Position numbers and translations under genes: made by a program | In this document: piece after piece, positions 44,796 through 53,060 of the stretch | Numbering within the stretch: the stretch's first letter is position 1 | How the letters are laid out: each line of letters opens with the position of its first letter | The notes under the pieces: generated by a model | Told to the model about the DNA's origin: nothing | What the model saw: the letters and a program-made list of their open reading frames with translations, nothing else | The model's database searches: none | NCBI RefSeq assembly: GCF_014200605.1 | Contig: NZ_JACHCE010000001.1 | Location: forward strand, 558,001-622,000 | Source: Pedobacter cryoconitis | GTDB taxonomy: Bacteria > Bacteroidota > Bacteroidia > Sphingobacteriales > Sphingobacteriaceae | Length of the DNA: 64,000 bases | Reading direction: 5' to 3'

Positions 44796-46682
44796 ATGAA
44801 GAAAATCATTTCAGGGCTTATTCTGGCCTGTGTAACTTTAAGTGTAAAGGCGCAGACAGATGAAAACTTAGGTATTATACCTGCACCGGTGTCCATAGAG
44901 AAAAAGTCTGGCGTTTTTAAGCTGGATAAAACTGTGGTACTGGTTTCTAATGAAACATCCAATGCAGCGACCGCTGATATTCTTAACTCTTATATCGCCA
45001 GTCAGGGTGGTTTTGCATTGAGAACATCTAAAGCGGCAGCAACTAATGAGCGTGCAATTGTATTGAGCTCTGTGGGAGCTGAAAAGTTACCTGCCGAAGG
45101 ATATCAGTTACAGGTTACTGCAAGAAATATTACGGTGACTGGTAAAGGTGCCGGTTTATTTTACGGAGTACAGTCACTGATGCAGATGATGCCTGAGAAA
45201 AAAGGTCAGGAAATTGATGTACCTGCCAGTACCATCAAAGATTACCCAAGATTTCAGTACAGAGGTATGCACCTTGACGTAGGAAGACATACTTTCCCTG
45301 TTTCTTTTATCAAGAAATATATTGATTTAATGGCTGCTTATAAACTGAATAACTTTCACTGGCATTTAACAGAAGATCAGGGCTGGAGAATAGAGATAAA
45401 AAAATATCCTAAGCTGACTACTGTTGGTTCAGAAAGAAATGGTAGTGTAGTAGGTCATCACCCTGGTGTTACGACCGATAATACTCCTTATAAAGGTTTT
45501 TATACGCAGGATGAAGTCAAAGAGGTTGTAGCTTATGCCACAAGAAAATTTGTGACTGTAATTCCTGAAATTGAATTGCCAGGACATAGTTCTGCAGCAA
45601 TTGCTGCTTATCCTCAGTTGAGCTGTTTCCCGGACAGAGATACTTTTGTAGATCCTAAAACACCCTGGGCAGGATCAAGAAAAGGAAAACAGGTTCAACA
45701 GCAATGGGGTGTTTTTGATGATGTATTTGCGCCAACAGAATATACTTTTAAATTCTTAGAAGATGTGCTGGATGAGGTCATGGTATTATTTCCTTCAAAA
45801 TACATTCATATCGGTGGTGATGAAAGTCCAAAGGAATACTGGAAACAATCGCCTTTCTGTCAGCAGCTGATTAAAGAAAAAGGGTTAAAAGACGAGCATG
45901 AACTGCAAAGCTATTTCATACAGCGTATAGAGAAATATATCAATTCTAAAGGAAGATCTATTATTGGATGGGACGAAATCCTAGAAGGTGGTTTAGCTCC
46001 AAATGCGACAGTGATGTCATGGCGTGGTGTAGAAGGTGGTATCGCAGCTGCAAAACTAAACCATGATGTGATTATGACTCCTGGAAATCAAGGTTTATAC
46101 TTTGATCATGCACAGTCTAAATCAAGTGGTGAACCGGTTAACATTGGTGGAAATTCTCCTTATTCTGTCGCTTATGCTTATGATCCTGTCCCTGAAGTTT
46201 TATCAGCAGATCAAAAGAAATTTATCAAAGGCGTACAGGCCAATCTCTGGACAGAATATATTGAAAGCCCTGAAAAAGCAGAGTATATGATTTTGCCAAG
46301 AATGTTCGCCTTAGCTGAAATTGCATGGACACCCCTGGACAGGAAGAACTTTAAAAACTTCTCTGAAGATAGAATCCCATTGCACTTAGCACGTTTAGAT
46401 AAAACCAATACCAATTACTGGGTTCCTGTTCCGGTAGGACAGTCTGATAAAGAGATTGACGGAGAGAACATTACAATCGATTTGAAAGTGCCGGTTAAGG
46501 GTGCTAAAATTTATTATACTTTAGATAACACAACCCCTTCTGATGTTTCTAATCAGTATCGTTCTCCGCTAAAAGTTAATGTACCTAAAGGCACTAAACT
46601 TTTGTTGAAGACTATTGTGATTACGCCTAAAGGAAAACGCAGCGTAATTTCAGAAACTCCTTTAAATAACGGGGCGAAGTAA
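44796..46682 (+). CDS. GH20 beta-N-acetylhexosaminidase
   Basis: A 628-residue secreted enzyme (signal peptide MKKIISGLILACVTLSVKAQ) that removes terminal beta-linked GlcNAc or GalNAc by substrate-assisted catalysis. The GH20b domain (about 25-150) precedes the barrel. Catalytic Asp342-Glu343 are in HIGGDESPKEYW; substrate-contacting NNFHWHLTEDQGWRIEIKKY and LWTEY are intact. A C-terminal chitobiase-type domain (KIYYTLDNTTPSDVSNQY) follows. Last gene of the operon; a hairpin terminator lies 26 bases after the stop. The product feeds NagB-LmbE. Confidence 0.95.
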   Translation: MKKIISGLILACVTLSVKAQTDENLGIIPAPVSIEKKSGVFKLDKTVVLVSNETSNAATADILNSYIASQGGFALRTSKAAATNERAIVLSSVGAEKLPAEGYQLQVTARNITVTGKGAGLFYGVQSLMQMMPEKKGQEIDVPASTIKDYPRFQYRGMHLDVGRHTFPVSFIKKYIDLMAAYKLNNFHWHLTEDQGWRIEIKKYPKLTTVGSERNGSVVGHHPGVTTDNTPYKGFYTQDEVKEVVAYATRKFVTVIPEIELPGHSSAAIAAYPQLSCFPDRDTFVDPKTPWAGSRKGKQVQQQWGVFDDVFAPTEYTFKFLEDVLDEVMVLFPSKYIHIGGDESPKEYWKQSPFCQQLIKEKGLKDEHELQSYFIQRIEKYINSKGRSIIGWDEILEGGLAPNATVMSWRGVEGGIAAAKLNHDVIMTPGNQGLYFDHAQSKSSGEPVNIGGNSPYSVAYAYDPVPEVLSADQKKFIKGVQANLWTEYIESPEKAEYMILPRMFALAEIAWTPLDRKNFKNFSEDRIPLHLARLDKTNTNYWVPVPVGQSDKEIDGENITIDLKVPVKGAKIYYTLDNTTPSDVSNQYRSPLKVNVPKGTKLLLKTIVITPKGKRSVISETPLNNGAK

Positions 46683-46707
46683 TTTTTTCGTATCCCGGTT
46701 TATTCAG

Positions 46708-46746
46708 AGCCTGTTTGAAATTCATTAGTTGAATTTTAAACAGGCT
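46708..46746 (+). terminator. Terminator of the glycan operon
   Basis: Stem AGCCTGTTT/AAACAGGCT (46708-46716 with 46738-46746), extended inward by imperfect pairing, followed by short T tracts. Confidence 0.7.
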
Positions 46747-46792
46747 TTAAATTTGGTTCAAATGCTTTTTTAGCATAAATTGCTGGAATAAA

Positions 46793-47425
46793 ATGCACCA
46801 GATGAAACGACTTCCATATATTTTACAGCAGTCTGCACTATGCGCAGGACTCTTGTTTGTGTTTGCCTGTAACCGTAATCAGCCGGTTAAAATTTCTCCG
46901 CCGGAAGATACCACAGCAGTGGTTAAAAAAACAGCCGGAGCTTTTCCTTTTCATAAAGATATAGTCATCAAACCAGGACTCCATTTTGAAATTTTAAGCT
47001 GGGGGAAAGGGGTAGACAGTCTTGGAGGTTATCTGATCCTGATGTCAGATTCCACAAAAAATAATTATAAATCTTTTTCTGTAGAACGCAGCGGTGTGAT
47101 TACTGATGCCTGGAATATGGATATGGACAATGACGGAAATCCGGAATTGTATATAGAATTGCAGAGCAAAAAGAATGTGAAAGATCTGAATGTTTATGAG
47201 TACAATGGCAGCTTTAATAAAATCAGTTTCCCGCCATTAAGTGCTAAAATGAAAAAGATTTATGATGGAAATGATCAGTTCATCCAAAAGAACGGAGAAT
47301 TATTCAGAACATTTCCGATTGTTAACTCTTCTGATTCCACACAAAAAAACGGAGCTTTAAAAACGCTGCATTACAGCTTGCGGGGAAATAGCTTCTCTGT
47401 AGATGAAGTTAAAGAACAGAAGTAA
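46793..47425 (+). CDS. Hypothetical lipoprotein
   Basis: A 210-residue protein (start 46793; the in-frame ATG at 46802 is equally possible) with a lipobox (LLFVFACNRN) predicting membrane lipidation. The mature part is beta-rich with an EF-hand-like calcium motif (MDMDNDGNPELYIEL). It is convergent with the ECF sigma operon; the stops abut at 47425/47426. The end of the gene, KEQK, forms part of a palindrome with the end of the next gene. Confidence 0.75.
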   Translation: MHQMKRLPYILQQSALCAGLLFVFACNRNQPVKISPPEDTTAVVKKTAGAFPFHKDIVIKPGLHFEILSWGKGVDSLGGYLILMSDSTKNNYKSFSVERSGVITDAWNMDMDNDGNPELYIELQSKKNVKDLNVYEYNGSFNKISFPPLSAKMKKIYDGNDQFIQKNGELFRTFPIVNSSDSTQKNGALKTLHYSLRGNSFSVDEVKEQK

Positions 47426-47440
47426 TTACTCCTGTTCTTT
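47411..47440. terminator. Shared palindrome in the coding ends of two convergent genes
   Basis: A 30-base palindrome with a single mismatched pair (AAAGAACAG arms, AGTAATTACT centre) containing both stop codons. It encodes the last residues KEQK of the lipoprotein on the plus strand and KEQE of the membrane protein on the minus strand. Short T/A runs on both sides suggest a bidirectional terminator. Confidence 0.7.
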
Positions 47441-48025
47441 AAACTGCGCACTGATCCTTTCAAATTTCTCAATTAAAAGGTCAATGCGCTCTTTTTCTTT
47501 ATTCATATAAGACTTGCGCAGAATCGTAGCGCAAAAAGCCATCCAGAGCACCGTAAAAAGAACGATTGCTATTTGCACCCAGGTATTCAGTTGGTTTAGT
47601 GTTTCAAAGAAAAACAGAATGAAACCTACTGAGATTGCAGCAGCATAAAACCAGTAAAGTTTATTGTACAGATTGAAACGGCTCAATTGATATTCATGGA
47701 GTTTTTTCAGAAATGCACCCGGATGTTCTGTAAAATCGTTACGCGAAATCAGGCGGTGTTCCCTGTATAATATTAAGGTATAAATGGCTACTGCCAGTAC
47801 AATGATTCCTATTCCCAAAAAGGTAGCCCATGAGCTGAAATCAAAGCAGATCAGTAAGGAACTAATAGCCAGGAAAGAAATAAACATTCCTCCAATATTA
47901 AACAGCGATTTGGTACGAATGGAATTCACCTCTTTTTTTGCCTGATTCAGCATCTCGTCTGAGGTGATTTTTACCTCCACAGAATGAGATTGCCAAAGAG
48001 ACTGTATATTTTCAAATTCTTGCAT
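47426..48025 (-). CDS. Membrane protein coupled to the ECF sigma factor
   Basis: A 199-residue protein with about four membrane helices (for example LFNIGGMFISFLAISSLLICF, WATFLGIGIIVLAVAIYTLIL, WFYAAAISVGFILFFFE and WVQIAIVLFTVLWMAFC) between a soluble N-terminus of about 40 residues and a charged C-terminal coiled segment. It overlaps the sigma factor gene by 14 bases, so they are translated together. By position it may be an anti-sigma factor, but it lacks a recognisable zinc anti-sigma motif. Confidence 0.75.
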   Translation of the reverse strand: MQEFENIQSLWQSHSVEVKITSDEMLNQAKKEVNSIRTKSLFNIGGMFISFLAISSLLICFDFSSWATFLGIGIIVLAVAIYTLILYREHRLISRNDFTEHPGAFLKKLHEYQLSRFNLYNKLYWFYAAAISVGFILFFFETLNQLNTWVQIAIVLFTVLWMAFCATILRKSYMNKEKERIDLLIEKFERISAQFKEQE

Positions 48026-48509
48026 GATGATTGTATAATTCGGTGAGTTTTTGTTTTATCCGGTGAATCTTAACTCTAAGATTCCCTTCACTGATTCCTG
48101 AAATTTCGGCTATCTCATGATAGGGAAGCTCATCAAGAACCATGGTAATAATTAAACGGTCGTTTTCTTCTAATTTGGATATTGATTTATATAACAGAGC
48201 CACCTGCTCGTTTTTCTCAGAGAATTCTTCCACTCTGTTCTCAATAATATTTTCCGTTAGTTCGTCTTTAGCCTGTCTTTTCTCTGAACGGAGATAAGTA
48301 AGACAAGTGTTTACTGCGATACGATAGATCCAGGTAGAAATCAGTGATTTCTGTCTGAATTTATCCAGATTTTGCCAAACCTTGAGGAAGGTCTCCTGTA
48401 ATAAGTCATTTGCTGATTCGGCATCTCCCGTATAACCATAGCACAAATGGAATATTTTCTTGGAGTTCGTATCGAAGATTTGCTTAAATAAGATGTCTTT
48501 CTGATCCAA
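48012..48509 (-). CDS. ECF-type RNA polymerase sigma factor
   Basis: A 165-residue sigma-70 family protein. Region 2 is visible as KIFHLCYGYTGDAESANDLLQETFLKVWQNL (about 15-50), and region 4 ends in a helix-turn-helix (LPYHEIAEISGISEGNLRVKIHRIKQKL). The start is a TTG at 48509; no in-frame ATG lies nearby. It probably directs a small regulon under control of the overlapping membrane protein. Bacteroidota ECF factors often answer envelope or glycan signals, but the signal here is unknown. Confidence 0.92.
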   Translation of the reverse strand: MDQKDILFKQIFDTNSKKIFHLCYGYTGDAESANDLLQETFLKVWQNLDKFRQKSLISTWIYRIAVNTCLTYLRSEKRQAKDELTENIIENRVEEFSEKNEQVALLYKSISKLEENDRLIITMVLDELPYHEIAEISGISEGNLRVKIHRIKQKLTELYNHHARI

Positions 48510-48669
48510 TTGCGTTGTTCTTTTTGTTGTTTGACGAGGTTAATACTGAATTGTTACAGCAAAAAATCGTTTTGAGATCCCTGCAATGATACATAAATGG
48601 ATTAGCCCATTCTGAAAATAAGTTTATTATTGTAGTTTTACGCTCGGAAAAAACACACAACCAAATATA

Positions 48670-50055
48670 ATGTCAAAAAACAACAGATTAACATTCTTTA
48701 TATTTTTAGCACTGATACTGGGCGTTGTCTTGGGTTATGTATTAAATGTAAACTCGTTTCAGGAATATAACGACAAGATTACGAATGCAGATGCGCAGAT
48801 CAAAGCATTAGATGTAAAGATGGGTGGAAGAACAGATACCGCTTCCGTACAGTACCTGCAGCTGAAAACACAAAAAGCAGAAAACGTTAAAATCAGAAGG
48901 GAAAATGAAACTGTAAGAGAGAAAAAGCTGGAACCGCTTACTTTATTAAGTGATATTTTTCTAAGATTAATTAAAATGATTGTTGCGCCTTTGGTTTTTA
49001 CTACGCTGGTAGTCGGTGTAGCTAAAGTAGGGGATATTAAAGCCGTAGGAAGAATTGGTGGTAAAACGATGCTCTGGTTTATGAGTGCTTCTTTATTATC
49101 ACTTTTTCTGGGAATGATCATGGTCAATATATTCAGACCTGGTGAAGCTATGCATTTACCACTTCCAAGCAGTCATGAAGATACAGGTATTCATAAAGTA
49201 GCTTTATCTATGAAGGACTTTATAGCCCATATTATACCTAAAAGTATGACTGAGGCCATGGCGACCAACGAAATCCTTCAGATTGTAGCTTTCTCGCTGT
49301 TCTTTGGTGTAGCCACTGCGGCAATTGGTGAAAAAGGTAAAATCATTATTGAGTTTTTTGATGCTGTTGCGCATGTGATCTTAAAAGTAACCGGCTATGT
49401 CATGAATTTTGCCCCATTCGCAGTTTTCGGTGCTATGGCAGCTATTATAGCGAAACAGGGATTAAGTGTATTGTCTACTTATGCGTTGTTTATTGGTGAA
49501 TTTTATTCTACTATGCTGCTCTTATGGTTATTGCTGATTCTGATCGGTTATATGATTCTGAAAGGAAGAGTATTCAACCTGATGAACAGGATGAAAGAGC
49601 CGGTAATTGTCGCATTCAGTACAGCGAGCAGTGAAGCGGCTTATCCAAAAACTATGCAGCAGCTGGAACAATTTGGCTGTAAAGATAAAATTGTGAGTTT
49701 CGTATTACCATTGGGTTACTCATTTAACTTGGATGGTTCAATGTTATATATGACCTTTGCGTCACTATTTATTGCACAGTCTTATGGTATTCATCTGTCG
49801 TTTCAGCAGCAAATTACAATGCTGTTAATCCTGATGTTAACCAGTAAAGGTATTGCGGGTGTCCCAAGAGCTTCATTGGTAGTGATTGCAGGTACTATAG
49901 CTACTTTTAATATTCCTGAGGCTGGATTAGCATTATTAATAGGTATCGATCCATTACTTGATATGGGCAGATCAGCGACTAACGTAATCGGTAATAGTCT
50001 GGCTACTGCTGTGGTCAGCAAGTGGGAGGGAGAGCTTACAGAACCTCTGGATTAG
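48670..50055 (+). CDS. Dicarboxylate/amino acid:cation symporter (DctA/GltP family)
   Basis: A 461-residue membrane carrier of the DAACS family, importing glutamate, aspartate or C4-dicarboxylates with Na+ or H+. The re-entrant and cation-binding motifs are present: ASSEAAYPKTMQQLEQFG, LPLGYSFNLDGSMLYMTFASLFIAQ and DMGRSATNVIGNSLATAVV. Between helix 1 and helix 2 lies an added charged segment of about 60 residues (about 28-90) predicted as coiled coil, which is longer than in the E. coli proteins. Confidence 0.92.
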   Translation: MSKNNRLTFFIFLALILGVVLGYVLNVNSFQEYNDKITNADAQIKALDVKMGGRTDTASVQYLQLKTQKAENVKIRRENETVREKKLEPLTLLSDIFLRLIKMIVAPLVFTTLVVGVAKVGDIKAVGRIGGKTMLWFMSASLLSLFLGMIMVNIFRPGEAMHLPLPSSHEDTGIHKVALSMKDFIAHIIPKSMTEAMATNEILQIVAFSLFFGVATAAIGEKGKIIIEFFDAVAHVILKVTGYVMNFAPFAVFGAMAAIIAKQGLSVLSTYALFIGEFYSTMLLLWLLLILIGYMILKGRVFNLMNRMKEPVIVAFSTASSEAAYPKTMQQLEQFGCKDKIVSFVLPLGYSFNLDGSMLYMTFASLFIAQSYGIHLSFQQQITMLLILMLTSKGIAGVPRASLVVIAGTIATFNIPEAGLALLIGIDPLLDMGRSATNVIGNSLATAVVSKWEGELTEPLD

Positions 50056-50093
50056 AATTTGAGATTACCGGATACAATTAATATACATTAAAA

Positions 50094-50606
50094 ATGATGA
50101 GTACCAACGCGAAAAAAATATTTTTACTGCTCACTATAGTAGTTCCTTTTCTGGCCTACTGTGTGTTTTATTATATGCCTATTATTAAAAATGCACCTTT
50201 CAGATCGGATGAGTTTGTCTCTTTTCAGTTCAAATGGGGTGAAGGTAATAACCTGATCAATTCTTATGATTCTGCTACTGGTGATTATCAGTATCTGAAT
50301 TCAAAAGATTCCCTGATCAAAACCAATGTGAAGTTAAGGGATAACGATATCATTTATCTGCATAATAAAGCAAGTGAACTTGGTTTCTGGAATTTTCCGG
50401 ATGTAATTTCCAATGCAGGTACTGACCTGAACAAGTCTAAAGTGCTGCGTTATGTGATGCAATTCAATTATAAACGCAAAACTAAAAAGGTGATTTTTGT
50501 GACTGATTATAACGATATCGCTAAATTAAGGGATGTTGCCAAGCAAATGAAGACCCTTTTAGAGCAGAGTATTAATGATGCCCAAGAAAGATATAGTAAG
50601 AAATAG
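50094..50606 (+). CDS. Hypothetical membrane-anchored protein
   Basis: A 170-residue protein with one N-terminal membrane helix (KIFLLLTIVVPFLAYCVFYYMP) and a soluble domain of about 130 residues, probably periplasmic. It contains VLRYVMQFNYKRKTKKVIFV but no recognised domain. Start at 50094 (MMSTN); the second Met is equally likely. It lies 38 bases past the symporter stop, so it may be co-transcribed with it. Confidence 0.7.
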   Translation: MMSTNAKKIFLLLTIVVPFLAYCVFYYMPIIKNAPFRSDEFVSFQFKWGEGNNLINSYDSATGDYQYLNSKDSLIKTNVKLRDNDIIYLHNKASELGFWNFPDVISNAGTDLNKSKVLRYVMQFNYKRKTKKVIFVTDYNDIAKLRDVAKQMKTLLEQSINDAQERYSKK

Positions 50607-50614
50607 TAATTCAT

Positions 50615-50645
50615 TATGAATTTATAAATATATATTCTATATTTG
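50615..50645 (+). promoter_or_regulatory. rplU-rpmA promoter
   Basis: TATG (50615-50618) as a weak -33, exactly 19 bases, then exact TATATTTG (50638-50645). The ATG of rplU is 47 bases downstream. Confidence 0.65.
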
Positions 50646-50692
50646 CACCTCGATAAAAAAAATAAACAATTTAAATTACTAATTATTTAACA

Positions 50693-51004
50693 ATGTACGC
50701 AATAGTAAATATAGCAGGACAGCAATTCAAAGTTGCAAAAGACCAGCACCTTTTTGTACACCGTTTGCAAGGAGATGAAGGCGCTAGTATTGAATTTGAC
50801 AATGTATTGTTGGTTGAAGACGGAGGTAATATCTCTGTTGGCGCCCCTTTATTATCAGGAGCAAAAGTTTCAGCTAAAATCGTGTCTCATTTAAAAGGCG
50901 ATAAAGTAATCGTTTTCAAAAAGAAACGTAGAAAAGGTTACAAAAAGAAAAATGGCCATCGCCAGTATTTCACAAAAATCCAGATCTCTGGTATCAGTTT
51001 ATAA
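50693..51004 (+). CDS. rplU: 50S ribosomal protein L21
   Basis: A 103-residue L21 ([18 protein letters not shown]) with the conserved C-terminal block [21 protein letters not shown] that binds 23S rRNA domain V. Co-transcribed with rpmA 60 bases downstream, the classic order. Confidence 0.97.
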   Translation: MYAIVNIAGQQFKVAKDQHLFVHRLQGDEGASIEFDNVLLVEDGGNISVGAPLLSGAKVSAKIVSHLKGDKVIVFKKKRRKGYKKKNGHRQYFTKIQISGISL

Positions 51005-51064
51005 TTAGTTGTTAAACAAAAATTATCAGTTTTATAACTGTTAGTTGATAAAATATAAAACAAA

Positions 51065-51454
51065 ATGGCACATAAAAAAGGAGCCGGTAGTTCGAGAAAC
51101 GGACGTGAGTCTCATAGTAAACGCTTAGGTATCAAAATTTTTGGTGGTCAGGAAGCAATTGCAGGAAACATCTTAGTACGTCAACGCGGAACTAAACACC
51201 ATCCTGATAAAGGCGTAGGTATTGGTAAAGACCATACTTTATTCGCTCTTGTTGCTGGTACTGTAGTTTTCAGAAAGAAACAAGATAACAAATCTTACGT
51301 TTCTATCTTACCTGCAAGTGTAATTAGCGAAGTTGTTGAAAAAGCTGCATCTACTAAAAAAGTAGAAGAAGCTGCTGCTCCTGTAGCTGAAGCACCTGCT
51401 AAAAAAGCACCAGCTAAAAAAGCTGCTAAAGCTGACGCTGCTCCAGCAGAATAA
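51065..51454 (+). CDS. rpmA: 50S ribosomal protein L27 with Ala/Lys-rich tail
   Basis: A 129-residue L27. The N-terminal [16 protein letters not shown] segment reaches the peptidyl-transferase centre, with no Firmicutes-type cleavable leader. The core (about 1-85) is standard. Residues about 95-129 are an added low-complexity tail ([19 protein letters not shown] and on), absent from E. coli L27. The tail is predicted disordered and probably surface-exposed. Strong terminator after the gene. Confidence 0.95.
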   Translation: MAHKKGAGSSRNGRESHSKRLGIKIFGGQEAIAGNILVRQRGTKHHPDKGVGIGKDHTLFALVAGTVVFRKKQDNKSYVSILPASVISEVVEKAASTKKVEEAAAPVAEAPAKKAPAKKAAKADAAPAE

Positions 51455-51474
51455 TCTTTAGAATATATTACAAT

Positions 51475-51508
51475 AAAAAAGCCGCAACGTTTTCGTTGCG
51501 GCTTTTTT
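51475..51508. terminator. rplU-rpmA terminator
   Basis: A 9-bp perfect stem GCCGCAACG/CGTTGCGGC (51481-51489 with 51494-51502) with loop TTTT, flanked by an A run and a T run, so it can work in both directions. Confidence 0.95.
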
Positions 51509-51528
51509 ATTAGCCTTTTTATGGTTCT

Positions 51529-51888
51529 TTAAGAAACGGCTATTCTTGTTTTTATATTTTGAAGTTCGTTTTCCAGTTTTTCTAAACACAAAGAAAAATT
51601 TTTAAGATTTGCCTCCAGTTCATTCATCAAATTTGTTACAGGAATAACAGACTGTTTTGCAGTGCTGTCATCTTGTCCGTGTAAAAGCCACTCATAACTT
51701 TTGTTGTAATGTCTGGAAAGGGCGTAAAGCGTATGGAATGAAGGATATTGATTACCGAGTTCAATTTGAGAATAATTACTCCTTGACAAATTCAATAAAT
51801 TAGCTACATCAACCTGAGCATAAGCTCTTTCTAGTCTAAGTGACTTAATCCTCTTCCCTAATATTTTCTTTGATAGAATTTCTTGCAT
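51529..51888 (-). CDS. XRE-family transcriptional regulator
   Basis: A 119-residue protein with an N-terminal helix-turn-helix (about 8-70: LGKRIKSLRLERAYAQVDVANLL, recognition helix SRSNYSQIELG) and a C-terminal helical coil (about 80-118, LMNELEANLKNFSLCLEKLENELQNI) for dimerisation. It is divergent from the PAS-REC gene at 52078 across a 189-base gap, which could hold its operator and link the two. It is distinct in sequence from the XRE regulator at 14457. Confidence 0.9.
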   Translation of the reverse strand: MQEILSKKILGKRIKSLRLERAYAQVDVANLLNLSRSNYSQIELGNQYPSFHTLYALSRHYNKSYEWLLHGQDDSTAKQSVIPVTNLMNELEANLKNFSLCLEKLENELQNIKTRIAVS

Positions 51889-52077
51889 AAATAATATTTT
51901 TTTTGTTGGTTTGTGACTTTATTCTATTGGTGTAAAAAGACAATTATCGAACCATTACATCCGCGAGTATAAATTAGTTATCTTTATAGGGCGATCTGGA
52001 GATTTAATTAGGTAGTTAAATGTTAAAAAAAAAATAAATGAGTGCTTGTATTTGTGTCATACTAAAGGAAATCAACT

Positions 52078-53043
52078 ATGAAGCTTAGTGCTTATTGTGA
52101 TTGTTATACCGATAACTCTTATTTCCTTTTTAATAAAAAAAATCACATTACTTTTTTCAACATCCATTCCATAGAAAAAATAGGGTATTTTTTAGTCAAA
52201 AATCCCACTATTGGGGAATCCTTTGTGGAAATCATTTCACAAAAGTATGAACGGGCTTTTTCAGAACTGGTTGCTGAGTGCTTTGAAGGGAAATCTTTTA
52301 GTATAGAAAAGCGGCTAAAAGTAAAAGATATGGACGATGTGCTCTTGCAGATTGTTTTGACACCGGTATTAGCAGACCTGGAAAATCCTCAGGTTGCCTG
52401 TACAATTATTGACAGTAACAGGAAATCGAACCAGATGAAGCTGCTGGATGAATATTCACATCTTGCTTCGCATGATCTCCGTGCCCCGATAACGAATATA
52501 CTAAGTTTATCAAGCCTGATGAACTTTCCTGATATGGAATCATTTGATACAAGCAGGATAAAAGACCTGTTAAGGGATATCAATTACCAGGCAGAAAAAC
52601 TGGATGATATCATTAAAATGCTAAATAACCTGATCAACAAGGAGCAGGGCGCAGATGGTTTTGTAGCAGATCCTACCAAAACAGATTCCAAACATATTAT
52701 GCTGATTGATGATGACTCGCTGACTAACAGATTGCATCATATGATAATTACCAAATATAATAAGAACAGAAGGGTAGTTCAGTTTGGCAGTTCAACACAT
52801 GCCCTGGATTATCTGAAAGAAAATAAGCCGGATCTGATTCTGCTGGATCTGAATATGCCGGAAATAGACGGATGGACTTTTTTAAAGCTCCTGGAGGAAC
52901 AAAAACCTGATGTTGATGTAGTTATCATCTCATCTACAATTGATCCGGCAGAGCGGACCAGAGCGCAGTCCTATAGGTCAGTTAAGGATTTCCTTACAAA
53001 ACCCTTAACCTACGACAAAATTAAACATCTGGTAGATAACTAG
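52078..53043 (+). CDS. PAS-DHp-receiver signalling protein without an ATPase domain
   Basis: A 321-residue cytoplasmic protein. Residues about 15-115 form a PAS-like fold (NHITFFNIHSIEKIGYFLVK). Residues 120-185 form a HisKA-type dimerisation helix pair with an H-box His132 in YSHLASHDLRAPITNIL. There is no HATPase: from about 200 it goes straight to a receiver domain with IMLIDDDSLTNRL, phospho-Asp257 in DLILLDLNMPEIDGW and Lys in KDFLTKPLT near the end. It could receive phosphate from another kinase (His to Asp relay) or act as a sensor-gated adaptor. Divergent from an XRE gene; no kinase partner is adjacent. Confidence 0.85.
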   Translation: MKLSAYCDCYTDNSYFLFNKKNHITFFNIHSIEKIGYFLVKNPTIGESFVEIISQKYERAFSELVAECFEGKSFSIEKRLKVKDMDDVLLQIVLTPVLADLENPQVACTIIDSNRKSNQMKLLDEYSHLASHDLRAPITNILSLSSLMNFPDMESFDTSRIKDLLRDINYQAEKLDDIIKMLNNLINKEQGADGFVADPTKTDSKHIMLIDDDSLTNRLHHMIITKYNKNRRVVQFGSSTHALDYLKENKPDLILLDLNMPEIDGWTFLKLLEEQKPDVDVVIISSTIDPAERTRAQSYRSVKDFLTKPLTYDKIKHLVDN

Positions 53044-53060
53044 TACGATAATTTTCAAGC

